Below, one piece after another: positions 1-7,889 of a DNA stretch of 33,112 bases. The stretch is from Cryobacterium sp. Y50. Lineage in GTDB: Bacteria; Actinomycetota; Actinomycetes; Actinomycetales; Microbacteriaceae. The DNA lies in assembly GCF_002929805.1 (NCBI RefSeq), contig NZ_PJJM01000065.1, positions 1 to 33,112 on the forward strand, read 5' to 3'. The stretch's first letter is position 1; every line of letters starts with the position of its first letter. The notes below the pieces were generated by a model. The model was not told where the DNA came from, did not search any database, and saw only the letters and a list, made by a program, of their open reading frames with translations. The translations under genes were made by a program, and so were the position numbers.

Positions 1-611
1 CAGCTCAGTCTTTGGGCGTCCAGTTCGCGACATGACTCATCATAACACTTAACCAATGAATTTACGACGCAAGACACTAGTATCAGCACGGCAGTGAGTA
101 CTAGCGGCCATAGAAGGTAATACTGCTCTTCAACCGCCAGCGACCAGAAATGGAGGAACGGCGAAGGGTCCGAGTTGTCGAAGTATCCCGTGGTCGCTTG
201 GGCAAAGTGATAGTTCGCCAAGTAGACCGCAGTCCAGGCCATATCCTGCAAGATGCTCACGAGGTGAAGAGGGCCCAGAATAAAGGTCGCCGCCAACGCT
301 GTTCCGACCATCGTGACCACCGCCGCCGGCAGCAACCGGCGAATGCGCCGAGCATAGAAGCTCGACAGCGAGATTCGACCTGTTCGTTCAATCTCTTTGA
401 ATAACAACAACGTAATGAGAAAGCCGGAAATGACGAAAAATACATCGACACCGATGAAACCCCCGCTGAGGGCGCGAGGGAAGTAGTGATAAATCACAAC
501 CAGACCCACAGCTAGGGCGCGTAGCCCCTGAATGTCACGTCGGCGCAGTGAGCCCGGGCTGCTTGGTACGATCACGGCTCGAAACGCGTGCAAAGCGACG
601 CCAGAACCCAT
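1..611 (-). CDS. OafA/YrhL-type membrane acyltransferase, N-terminal part (runs off left edge)
   Basis: The minus-strand frame is open from about 660 to the window edge and encodes the start of an acyltransferase-3 family integral membrane protein. Family hallmarks seen are RRDIQGLRALAV, the GVDVFFVISGFLIT stretch, FYARRIRRLLPA and HFWSLAVEEQYYLLWP, the usual order in O-antigen and exopolysaccharide O-acetyltransferases. The His of the VIYHYF segment is the expected catalytic residue. About 203 codons are visible. Such proteins often continue with more membrane helices and sometimes a SGNH domain, both outside the window. The start is uncertain: ATG at 611 or GTG at 575, neither with a strong ribosome site. 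The likely role is acetylating the surface glycan made by the neighbouring cluster; this is inferred from family and context. Confidence 0.88.
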   Translation of the reverse strand, partial: MGSGVALHAFRAVIVPSSPGSLRRRDIQGLRALAVGLVVIYHYFPRALSGGFIGVDVFFVISGFLITLLLFKEIERTGRISLSSFYARRIRRLLPAAVVTMVGTALAATFILGPLHLVSILQDMAWTAVYLANYHFAQATTGYFDNSDPSPFLHFWSLAVEEQYYLLWPLVLTAVLILVSCVVNSLVKCYDESCRELDAQRLS

Positions 612-841
612 CACTTTACCCACACCATTTCCGCCCGAGTAGGCTTCACCCCGTCCGAGCGATTAAAAAGCCAAGCCCCTATATTAGGGCGCAACTCATC
701 TCAACAGGTACCGCAACCGATACGTCTGCGCCTTGCTGCACCGCCCAGATTTTCGACGGCGGAACTATGCGACAACAGGAGTACTCTCACTTGGCAAGCT
801 TAGCTTTCCGGCTTGGTTGATCCCGCCGGTAGGCTGAGTGG
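612..841. promoter_or_regulatory. Divergent intergenic region between acyltransferase and glycosyltransferase
   Basis: No coding frame is convincing here. The stretch is AT-richer than most of the window. It includes a small inverted repeat, CCCTA-TAT-TAGGG, at 677-689, and a TAGGCT box at 830-835 next to the downstream ATG. Promoters for both flanking genes should lie here, but no clear -35 element was found. Confidence 0.45.
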
Positions 842-844
842 ATG
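830..844 (+). promoter_or_regulatory. Leaderless-type -10 box before the two-domain glycosyltransferase
   Basis: GGTAGGCT is followed after 6 bases by ATG at 842. This spacing puts the expected transcription start at or next to the start codon, and no Shine-Dalgarno sequence is present. The pattern recurs in this window before rmlC (GTG 11891) and accD (GTG 22821). Confidence 0.55.
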
Positions 845-3043
845 CCCGCTCCTCAGGAATTAGACACCACACCTGCTGCCCCGACACCGGGGTCTCCCGC
901 GGAGAAGACCCTCAATCGCGTCACGATCCTGGTGCCGGTCTACGGTGACTGGGCATCCCTGCGCAACTGCATCGCAGCTCTCATCGAACACGCGCCTGCC
1001 GACAGCTACGACGTTCTGATCGTCAATGATTGCGGGCCCGACGCCGATGTGATTGAGGCTGGCCTGCTGGGCATGATTTTCGGGCATTCCAACTTTCGAT
1101 ACGAGCGCAATCCATCGAATCTCGGTTTCGTGCGCACCTGCAACCGTGCCGCGTTTGAACTTGACCGGACCGGCAACGACCTGCTGCTGCTCAACAGTGA
1201 CACCCGCATCACGGCCGGCGCGCTGGATGAAATGCGCCTGGTGCTCAGCCTGTCTGAGCGCCACGCGGTCGTCTGCCCGCGAAGCAACGATGCCACTATC
1301 GCCACGATGCCCTTCTATCAGCGCGATCGATTTGCTGACCGCGATGAGGCTCGAACCGCACGCGTCTTTGACGCGGTGGCCCCCAGTCTCCCCCGCTGCT
1401 ACATAACGCCGGTTGCCATCGGATTCTGTTTTCTGATTCGACGGTCGTTGGTGGCGAACAATGGCCTCTTTGATGAAGTTTTCGGCATGGGCTACAACGA
1501 GGAGAACGATTTCTGCCTGCGCCTGAACGCCCTGGGCTATTCCTCTCTCATCGCCAACCATGCGCTGGTCTACCACGTCGGCAGCACGAGTTTTGGTGCT
1601 GAACAACGGGCGACCCTCGAGGCGGAGAATTCTAAGATTTTGCACGCTCGATACCCGTTCTATCCTGCCGCCGTGAGCGACTTCGTCAACAACGGGTACT
1701 CCGGTCTAGATCGATTTGCCGACATCATTGCGCACCCGGACGACCCCGGAAAAAAAGTTCTGATCGACCTGCATCACCTCTCACTGGCCTTCGATGGATC
1801 CACGAAGAATGCCCTGAGTTTTCTGAAATTCGTTGCCGAAACAATCGACCCGGCGTCCGTTGCGGTGACAGTAGCCGCGCCCCAGGACGTCATCGAGTTC
1901 TTCGATCTGACCTCCTACAGTTTACGGGTGATCCCCTACGGCGACATCGATGAGGTCTTCGACGTTGGCGTCGCCATAGCGCCGGTCACCTCTCTGGGAC
2001 AGATAGCGACACTCAACCGGTTCTGCGCGAAGTGGGTTGTCTCCTACCTCGATATCATCGCCTTGCGTTCCTGGGGGCTGCGACTCATGGTGCCGTACAA
2101 GCCCGAAGTCGTACACGCGTCGCTCGCCTATGCCGACAGCGTCGTCGCCATCAGCGAGGCCACGCTCGACGACGCCCTAGACTTCTTTCCCGATCTCGAC
2201 AACTTGCGTTCGCGCACCACCGTTGTGCACCAGGGCTCCGGCCTGTCCGCTCGCGTCACCGACGTGAGCGACTTCTCGACGCCACTCACGCCGGCCTGCA
2301 CCGAGGTCATTGCTCAGGGCGACTACGTTCTCGTTGTCGGGAATGCCTTTCCGCACAAGCAGGTACGGTCCGCGCTCGTGGCACTGCGCAGCAGCTCGCT
2401 GCCGATCGTCGTTCTCGGGAGTCCCGATACGGCTCGGGACTTTCCACTGATGCACGCACTGCCGGGCGGAAGCCTCACCGACGCCGAGGTGGCTACCGTC
2501 TATTCGAGAGCACGTGTGGTGGTCTTCCCGTCGGCCTACGAAGGATTCGGCCTGCCGATTCCCGAGGCTGCGCAGCTCCAGAAACGCATCGTAGTTTTCG
2601 ATACCGCGGTTGCTCGGGAGGTCACCTCAGCTCTGGGTCTCGAAGAGCATGTGAGCTTCTTCAGCCTCTTCTCCGAATTGCCCGATCGAGTTCGCGAAGC
2701 GTGCAACGCTGACCTGCTGGTCGAGCCGGGCACGCCGGCAGCGCGCACCCTCGCCGACTACAACAAGGATTTCTGGGGCCAGGTGCTAGTAACGCTGAAT
2801 GCCCCAATCGACCCGGATCACCTGAGTCGACGCTACGCAGCAATCCGAACCATGACCGTGGTCAGTGAAGAATTTCTCCGGCGCACGGCAGCCGACATGT
2901 ATGAGCTCACCGAGATCAAGAACAGTCAGAAATACCGCCTGTCCCTGATGATCGCACGCGTTCTCGGACCGCTCGGCCGTGTTGTCGGTCGCGGTCGAAA
3001 TCCCGGGCCGACGCCGCAGATGCGCGACATCGAACGCACCTAG
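842..3043 (+). CDS. Two-domain glycosyltransferase (GT2 + GT4)
   Basis: This 733-residue protein joins two sugar-transferase folds. Residues about 26-260 are a GT-A family 2 domain, with VTILVPVYGDW, the acidic NSDTR motif near 118-122, and a GMGYNEENDFCLRL segment carrying the expected catalytic acidic residues. Residues about 380-640 form a GT-B domain of the GT4 type, with VVGNAFPHK and the E-x7-E motif EGFGLPIPE near 566-574. No signal peptide or membrane segment is seen, so it is probably cytoplasmic. It could add two successive sugars to a lipid-linked glycan; the sugars cannot be read from sequence. It stands alone on the plus strand and ends at a strong convergent terminator. The ATG at 842 fits a leaderless transcript. 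Confidence 0.9.
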   Translation: MPAPQELDTTPAAPTPGSPAEKTLNRVTILVPVYGDWASLRNCIAALIEHAPADSYDVLIVNDCGPDADVIEAGLLGMIFGHSNFRYERNPSNLGFVRTCNRAAFELDRTGNDLLLLNSDTRITAGALDEMRLVLSLSERHAVVCPRSNDATIATMPFYQRDRFADRDEARTARVFDAVAPSLPRCYITPVAIGFCFLIRRSLVANNGLFDEVFGMGYNEENDFCLRLNALGYSSLIANHALVYHVGSTSFGAEQRATLEAENSKILHARYPFYPAAVSDFVNNGYSGLDRFADIIAHPDDPGKKVLIDLHHLSLAFDGSTKNALSFLKFVAETIDPASVAVTVAAPQDVIEFFDLTSYSLRVIPYGDIDEVFDVGVAIAPVTSLGQIATLNRFCAKWVVSYLDIIALRSWGLRLMVPYKPEVVHASLAYADSVVAISEATLDDALDFFPDLDNLRSRTTVVHQGSGLSARVTDVSDFSTPLTPACTEVIAQGDYVLVVGNAFPHKQVRSALVALRSSSLPIVVLGSPDTARDFPLMHALPGGSLTDAEVATVYSRARVVVFPSAYEGFGLPIPEAAQLQKRIVVFDTAVAREVTSALGLEEHVSFFSLFSELPDRVREACNADLLVEPGTPAARTLADYNKDFWGQVLVTLNAPIDPDHLSRRYAAIRTMTVVSEEFLRRTAADMYELTEIKNSQKYRLSLMIARVLGPLGRVVGRGRNPGPTPQMRDIERT

Positions 3044-3060
3044 GCCAAGCAGAGAAATGC

Positions 3061-3093
3061 AGAATGCGGGCTGAGTTACTCAGCCCGCATTCT
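3061..3093. terminator. Bidirectional hairpin terminator, 15-bp perfect stem
   Basis: AGAATGCGGGCTGAG and CTCAGCCCGCATTCT are exact inverted copies separated by TTA. The hairpin lies between two convergent genes (stops at 3043 and 3126). The stem has A/T-rich ends on both sides, so it could end transcription in both directions. Confidence 0.88.
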
Positions 3094-3125
3094 TGCCTAC
3101 CCAATCAGGTATCGTTCGCCCGACC

Positions 3126-4386
3126 CTACCTCGTCGTGACCGTCGAGCAGCCGAGATCAACCGAAGCGCTACGGGTCGAGTTCAATCCGAACACGCACAC
3201 GCGGTGTGATCCGGGTGCGAGGGCGATCAGGGAATCAAACCCGTGATTAGCACCGAGACCCGGAAACACGCCAGCCACGTCGGTGCGCGACACTGTCGCG
3301 GAAAAGCCCGAGCTGAATTGTCCGTCTGCGTAGACGTGCACGTCAGTGGATGCCGCGGTCGTCGGGTCGAGGGACCAGCCGCGAACCTGCGCGCCGCCGC
3401 TCACACCCTGCACGGAATCGAGGTGACCGCGCGGGGCCGATGACGCCACACTGATCGACCTGCAGCCCAAGGACGTTGACGACGAACCCGACGCGGTCAA
3501 CGCGTAGGCACAGACTGAATGACGACCGGAACTCAGCGCGATCGACTGGTTGAAACCGTGCTGACTCCCCTGATTCGGGTATACCGCCTGAACATCGGTG
3601 CGCGTTCCTGACGCCCGGAATCCCGAAGCGAAACGGCCATCAGCGTAGACGTGCACATCCGTTGACGCGGTGGTTGAAGTATCGAAGGCCCACCCCGCCA
3701 GGTTCGCGCCGGTCGGCGTTGCCGTGACGGAATCGAGATTGCCCCGCGCTACAGCAGCAGCCGGGCCGGCAACTGTGACGGAGCGGCACCCCAGGCTGGT
3801 GGATTGCGAACCCGCCACGTTGAGTGCGTAGGCACAGACCGAGTGCCTACCGGCATTCAATGTGATCGTTGACGAGAACCCGTGCTGGGACCCGAGGGCG
3901 GGATACATGCTGCCGACGTCGGAGCGAGTGTTGCCGGCCGCGAAGCCTGCCGAGAACGCTCCATCAACGTAAACGTGAACGCTGGTCGATGTCGCGGTCG
4001 TGGGGTCCAGCGCCCAACCACGCACGGCTACGCCTGTCGAGGTTGCCGTGGCGGAATCAAACCAACCGACCGGGGCGGTCGAGGGCACCGTAACGGTCTT
4101 GCACCCCAATGCGGTATTGCCGCCGGCGCCGTCGTTAATGGCGTGGAGGCAAATCTGACGGGAGCCGGGGTTGATGGCCAAGGTTTGGTTGAACCCGGTC
4201 AGGGGTCCCCGCGAGGGGTAAACGCCTTGAACGTCCGTTCGGGTACCGTTCGCTATCCATCCACCCACCATGGTCGAGCCGCTGTAGGCGTGGATGGCAA
4301 TCGAGTCTTGAGTGTCAAAGTCGAACGCCCATCCTCGAACGTTCACCCGCCCCGCTGTGGCGCTGATGGCATCAAAGTTGCCGACC
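3126..4386 (-). repeat. Four tandem protein-coding repeats of about 315 bp
   Basis: The 3' part of the secreted-protein gene encodes four consecutive units of about 105 residues that share landmarks in the same order: D-S/A-I/V near the start, GWA/S-x-D, H-x-Y, RTDV or RSDV, YP-x-x-G, GF, and a C...LGC pair at the end. Units 2 to 4 are more alike than unit 1, which has IAIHAYSG where the others have VHVYADG-like text. This suggests that units 2 to 4 arose by later duplication. Confidence 0.75.
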
Positions 4387-5222
4387 GGCGCGGCACTGGC
4401 CTGCGTTGAGCCAAACCAATTGTTGTAGTAGACCCAAAAGTTGCGGTTGCCGTACGAGGAACACGCATCGCCACTTCCGCCCAGGTTGTTGAGCGCAGCG
4501 GCATTCGGCTGATACGGCGTGTAGTAGTAAAGAGACGCCGTAGCCCTGTTCTCAATCAGAACGTTGGACGATCCGCAACCGGCGTTGGGGTGTAGCCGAA
4601 CAGCGTTCTGCTGCCCCACTTTGATAGAGGTATGCGATCCCTCGGAGTTTCCGTACCAGGCGAGTTGGCGGGCTCCAGAGAATACCTGGATGAAGAATCC
4701 GTAATACGCGGAGTCGCACTGGGCAGTGTCCGGGCAACCTTGTCCTAACGCCTTGCGCAGAATGGCTGCTGTAGGCGCTTTGCTTGTGACCAGACCCTGT
4801 TCTTTTTGCAGAGTAACAAGAATTACTTTGGCGCTTATAGAACAGGCCTGCTGCACCTTGTAGATTAAGCGAGCGGCGGATTCGTTCGCAGCTCCTACAT
4901 AAGTGGAGCAGGTTCCAAACGACAATGTCGTGGTCGGCGTATCCACGCGAAGTACGTTCAAACAGAGACTGTTGTTACACGAACCGATTTTGGCGTCCAA
5001 AAACGACTGGATACCCGCCTCAGACATGGCATTTTGGGTATAGAAATTGGCGTCACTGATGATGTTTCCGGGTCGGAAGTCCGAGCCGGACACCGCCTGT
5101 GCTGGCGGCGCGGCTGGCGCGGCGAGGACTAGGAAGGAAGAAACCAAAGCAACGGCGAGCGCCCACACGAGCAGCGGTTTGGAACGAGCTTTTCTGGACG
5201 TTGGGGCTGTGCCGCTGATCAT
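3126..5222 (-). CDS. Secreted protein: conserved Cys-rich domain plus four ~105-residue repeats
   Basis: The 698-residue product has an N-terminal signal sequence (basic start, hydrophobic core 17-38, likely cut after AQA at 43). Residues about 45-272 are a domain I recognise from secreted actinobacterial proteins, often labelled hemagglutinin or amidase-like. It includes GNIISDANFY, the LVTLQKEQGLVT segment and YYYTPYQPN. The conserved Glu of KEQG resembles a lysozyme-type acid, but this is only a suggestion. Residues about 279-698 are four tandem repeats, each with a GNLDS-like start, an RGWALD-like centre, HVYADG, an RTDV segment and a CAYAL-type strand with two Cys. The frame opens further upstream, but ATG 5222 is preferred: AAAGG lies 7 bases ahead and the signal peptide follows. 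The gene lies 58 bp behind wzt and may be co-transcribed. Exact function unknown. Confidence 0.82.
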   Translation of the reverse strand: MISGTAPTSRKARSKPLLVWALAVALVSSFLVLAAPAAPPAQAVSGSDFRPGNIISDANFYTQNAMSEAGIQSFLDAKIGSCNNSLCLNVLRVDTPTTTLSFGTCSTYVGAANESAARLIYKVQQACSISAKVILVTLQKEQGLVTSKAPTAAILRKALGQGCPDTAQCDSAYYGFFIQVFSGARQLAWYGNSEGSHTSIKVGQQNAVRLHPNAGCGSSNVLIENRATASLYYYTPYQPNAAALNNLGGSGDACSSYGNRNFWVYYNNWFGSTQASAAPVGNFDAISATAGRVNVRGWAFDFDTQDSIAIHAYSGSTMVGGWIANGTRTDVQGVYPSRGPLTGFNQTLAINPGSRQICLHAINDGAGGNTALGCKTVTVPSTAPVGWFDSATATSTGVAVRGWALDPTTATSTSVHVYVDGAFSAGFAAGNTRSDVGSMYPALGSQHGFSSTITLNAGRHSVCAYALNVAGSQSTSLGCRSVTVAGPAAAVARGNLDSVTATPTGANLAGWAFDTSTTASTDVHVYADGRFASGFRASGTRTDVQAVYPNQGSQHGFNQSIALSSGRHSVCAYALTASGSSSTSLGCRSISVASSAPRGHLDSVQGVSGGAQVRGWSLDPTTAASTDVHVYADGQFSSGFSATVSRTDVAGVFPGLGANHGFDSLIALAPGSHRVCVFGLNSTRSASVDLGCSTVTTR

Positions 5223-5280
5223 ATGAAACCTTTGGGTCTTGTCATAAATGTCAGTGCGCTTGAGCGCAGCTGGTCGTTCT

Positions 5281-6012
5281 CTACTGGGCGACACCGCGAT
5301 ACTCAGCGACAACGCTTTCGGGATTCCCAACTGCTTGGAGCTCCCCATGGCTCAACCAGGCAAGTCGGTCACACATCGTCATCATTGTGCCTAGTGCGTG
5401 ACTGACAATAATTACAGTCTTGCCGTCACGGCGGAATTCCACAAACTTATCCGCACATTTCTGCTGAAATGTTTCGTCGCCGACGGCGAGCACTTCGTCG
5501 ACGAGGAGAATGTCGGGGTCAACGTGGATCGCCACCGAGAACCCCAGCCGAACATACATCCCCGAGGAGTAATTCTTGACCGGTTGATCGATGAATTCGC
5601 TCACGCCGGAGAAATCAACAATCGAGTCGAACTTCTTCACGATCTCCTGCTTGGACATCCCCAGAATTGAGCCGTTGAGAAAGATGTTCTCACGCCCCGA
5701 GAGTTCGGGATGAAATCCGGAACCCACCTCAAGGAGGGCGGCAACGCGCCCCTTCATGGCGATACTGCCCTTGTCGGGGTAGAGAATTTGTGCCATGCAC
5801 TTGAGCAGTGTTGATTTGCCCGACCCGTTGTCCCCGACCAGCCCGAACGTTTCACCCGTGTTGATGTCGAAGGAGATGTCGTTCAACGCCCAGAAGTCTT
5901 CGTGAACAGACTTGCGGCCGCGCATGATCGCTGACTTCAACGACTGGTTGCGCTCCTTGTACAGACGGAATTTCTTCGAAACGTCGTCGATGTGCACTGC
6001 TACTTCGGTCAC
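5281..6012 (-). CDS. wzt: ABC transporter ATPase for polysaccharide export (Wzt/TagH type)
   Basis: This 243-residue ATPase has Walker A GDNGSGKST (60-68), the signature YSSGM (148-152), Walker B ILLVDE (168-173) and the H-loop His in IVSH (205). The N-terminal VSKKFRLYKERNQSLK and the GSGFHPELSGRENI segment are typical of the ABC-2 polysaccharide and teichoic-acid exporters. It pairs with the permease whose stop overlaps its start by four bases (ATGA at 6012-6009). It would power flipping of a lipid-linked glycan across the membrane. It ends soon after the ATPase core and lacks the C-terminal carbohydrate-binding domain of some Wzt proteins, so substrate choice may depend on other factors. 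Confidence 0.93.
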   Translation of the reverse strand: MTEVAVHIDDVSKKFRLYKERNQSLKSAIMRGRKSVHEDFWALNDISFDINTGETFGLVGDNGSGKSTLLKCMAQILYPDKGSIAMKGRVAALLEVGSGFHPELSGRENIFLNGSILGMSKQEIVKKFDSIVDFSGVSEFIDQPVKNYSSGMYVRLGFSVAIHVDPDILLVDEVLAVGDETFQQKCADKFVEFRRDGKTVIIVSHALGTMMTMCDRLAWLSHGELQAVGNPESVVAEYRGVAQ

Positions 6013-6845
6013 AGGATTTCAGCTAGCTTTCTCTCGTTACGGCGAAAAACCACCCAGCCCAAGGCGAATACAACTGCCGAGATGAGCACGCAGGCGACGG
6101 TATCGCCCAGAGCCGGCCACGTGTTGTCGTACAAAAGACTACGAAATGCGCTCAGGAAGCGCTCCATCGGATTAAGCCGGTACAGGTCGACCAGCGAGAA
6201 CACACCAAATAGACTCCCGAAACGATCGGACTGCACCTGAACCAACGAGATCGGGTAGATCACCGGGGTGAGGTACATGCCGAGCTGAAGAATGATGCCG
6301 ACAAAATACTGCGTGTCGCGAAAGTGAACATTAGCGATCGACAGCATGAGCGCAATGCCCACGGCAAACACTGCTAGCAAGAACATGAAGAAGATGACGA
6401 CGGGAAGCCAGACAATGACGCCGTACGCGCCCGCAATGACGAGGGCAACGATGAGTACCATCATCTCGATCCCCCAGTTCACCGCCAGAGACGCCGCACT
6501 GGAGAAAATAAGCACGTTGCGGGGAAAATAGACCTTTTTAATGAGGCCTTCATTGGCAAGGAGCACACCCATGCCCTGCTGCACTACGTTCGAGAAGAAG
6601 ATCCACGGCAACAGCCCGCACAACAGCCACAACGGGAAGGCATCAAGCCCGCTCGGTGAGCCAACAGGCGGCGCGATGCGAAAGATGAAAGCAAAAACAA
6701 AGGTGTAAACGAGCATGAGCGCCAGGGGATTGGCCAGTGACCAGAGCTGCCCCAGCACTGTGCGCTTGTATTTTCCCTTGAGCTCCCTCTGCGTGAGGTT
6801 GATAAACAGCTCACGTGACCGCTTGAACTCGCTTGATACAGCCAC
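6009..6845 (-). CDS. wzm: ABC-2 polysaccharide export permease (Wzm/TagG type)
   Basis: The 278-residue product starts with the conserved amphipathic segment LINLTQRELKGKYKRTVLG and has about six hydrophobic helices, as expected for ABC-2 export permeases. It ends with WVVFRRNERKLAEIL, a typical cytoplasmic tail. The GTG at 6845 is chosen because AGGA lies about 9 bases upstream and the reading begins just before the conserved segment. It is first in a minus-strand operon with the ATPase and probably the secreted repeat protein. It likely forms the membrane channel that exports the polymer built by the surrounding glycosyltransferases. Confidence 0.92.
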   Translation of the reverse strand: MAVSSEFKRSRELFINLTQRELKGKYKRTVLGQLWSLANPLALMLVYTFVFAFIFRIAPPVGSPSGLDAFPLWLLCGLLPWIFFSNVVQQGMGVLLANEGLIKKVYFPRNVLIFSSAASLAVNWGIEMMVLIVALVIAGAYGVIVWLPVVIFFMFLLAVFAVGIALMLSIANVHFRDTQYFVGIILQLGMYLTPVIYPISLVQVQSDRFGSLFGVFSLVDLYRLNPMERFLSAFRSLLYDNTWPALGDTVACVLISAVVFALGWVVFRRNERKLAEIL

Positions 6846-6954
6846 AGATCCATCCTGAACGACGTTTGGCCCGGCCGAGCGCAGGGTCCACTAAGGATAC
6901 ATTGCCCGGCCAGCGACTCTCGCACTACTGGCAGCCCTTCTGTCGACGTTCTCG

Positions 6955-6970
6955 TATGATGGTACGAATG
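6955..6970 (+). promoter_or_regulatory. TATGAT -10 box before leaderless GT2 gene
   Basis: TATGAT at 6955-6960 is followed after 7 bases by ATG at 6968. No Shine-Dalgarno sequence is present. This position selects ATG 6968 over the ATGs further upstream in the same frame, which lie within or before the promoter. Confidence 0.5.
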
Positions 6971-7837
6971 CACGGCAACCCACTCTCACCGGCAGTCTGC
7001 ACTGCCGTTGTCACCGTTACCTATAATTCCAGCGCTGCCCTCGGTGCATTTCTGAATTCGGTCATTGTCAGTGAGCCGACTCCGCCGTCCGTGACCATCG
7101 CCGACAACCTGTCGGCTGACATCGATGAATGCCGTAAAATCGCCGGCGACTACGGCGCGACAGTGCTGTCGCTGGGTAGAAATCTGGGTTATGGCGGGGC
7201 CATCAACGCGGCCGTGCGCTCGGTGCCACTCCCGTTCGAGTTCGTACTGGTTTCCAACCCGGATGTACTTGTTCACCCCGGAGCCATCAGCGCTCTGGAA
7301 GACGTCATGCGGGCCAATCCCCAGGCCGCTACAGTCGGGCCACGTGTGTTGAACTCCGATGGCACAACGTATCCCTCGGCCCGACGTATCCCGTCGCTGC
7401 GAACTGGCGTCGGGCACGCGGTCTTCTCGCGGATCTGGCCATCCAACCCCTGGACTCGTTCATACCGCTCTGAGAATGAGACCGGCACAGAAATACGGCC
7501 AGTGGGATGGCTTTCCGGAGCATGTCTTCTTATCCGCCGATCAGCCTTCGACGACATTGGCGGCTTCGACCAGGCCTTCTTCATGTACTTCGAAGACGTC
7601 GACCTTGGCTATCGGCTTGGCAAAGCAGGATGGCAGAACCTGTACGTGCCCGGCGCAATAGTGACGCACACTGGGGCTCACTCCACCAGCACAGATTCGC
7701 TGCGCATGGTCGCAGCGCACCACGAGAGTGCTTACCTTTTTCTTGCCCGTAAGTACCGTTCGTGGTATCTCGCGCCGGTGCGGTGGGTGCTGCGCGGCAC
7801 CCTATCGATTCGATCCTGGTGGGCTACCCGCGGGTAG
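6968..7837 (+). CDS. Family 2 glycosyltransferase, WbbL/rhamnosyltransferase-like
   Basis: This 289-residue GT-A enzyme shows AVVTVTYNSS at the start, the NLGYGGAINAAV segment, the acidic SNPDV motif and a C-terminal GGFDQAFFMYFEDVDLGYRL block. This set is typical of the WbbL group, which often transfers L-rhamnose from dTDP-rhamnose to polyprenyl-linked GlcNAc. The dTDP-rhamnose genes a few kilobases away agree with that role, but the acceptor is not shown. No membrane anchor is seen. The start at 6968 fits a -10 box 7 bases upstream. The gene diverges from wzm across about 120 bp and converges on the membrane transferase at 7890. Confidence 0.87.
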   Translation: MHGNPLSPAVCTAVVTVTYNSSAALGAFLNSVIVSEPTPPSVTIADNLSADIDECRKIAGDYGATVLSLGRNLGYGGAINAAVRSVPLPFEFVLVSNPDVLVHPGAISALEDVMRANPQAATVGPRVLNSDGTTYPSARRIPSLRTGVGHAVFSRIWPSNPWTRSYRSENETGTEIRPVGWLSGACLLIRRSAFDDIGGFDQAFFMYFEDVDLGYRLGKAGWQNLYVPGAIVTHTGAHSTSTDSLRMVAAHHESAYLFLARKYRSWYLAPVRWVLRGTLSIRSWWATRG

Positions 7838-7857
7838 CGCAACCCGTTGCCCGGGTT
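7823..7857. terminator. Tandem hairpins between convergent genes
   Basis: A perfect 16-bp palindrome, GCTACCCGCGGGTAGC (7823-7838), overlaps the stop codon of the GT2 gene. It is followed by a 6-bp stem, AACCCG-TTGCC-CGGGTT (7841-7857). A further 10-bp inverted repeat, TTCTGCTCAG/CTGAGCAGAA, spans 7859-7912 and runs into the end of the next gene. There is no long T run, so termination is inferred from position. Confidence 0.5.
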
Positions 7858-7889
7858 ATTCTGCTCAGCGGCGATCATGCACATGGCTG

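Noticed and set aside
257..451. 64-codon minus-strand frame at the left end
   Set aside because: It is out of frame with the acyltransferase, whose family motifs occupy the same strand in another frame.
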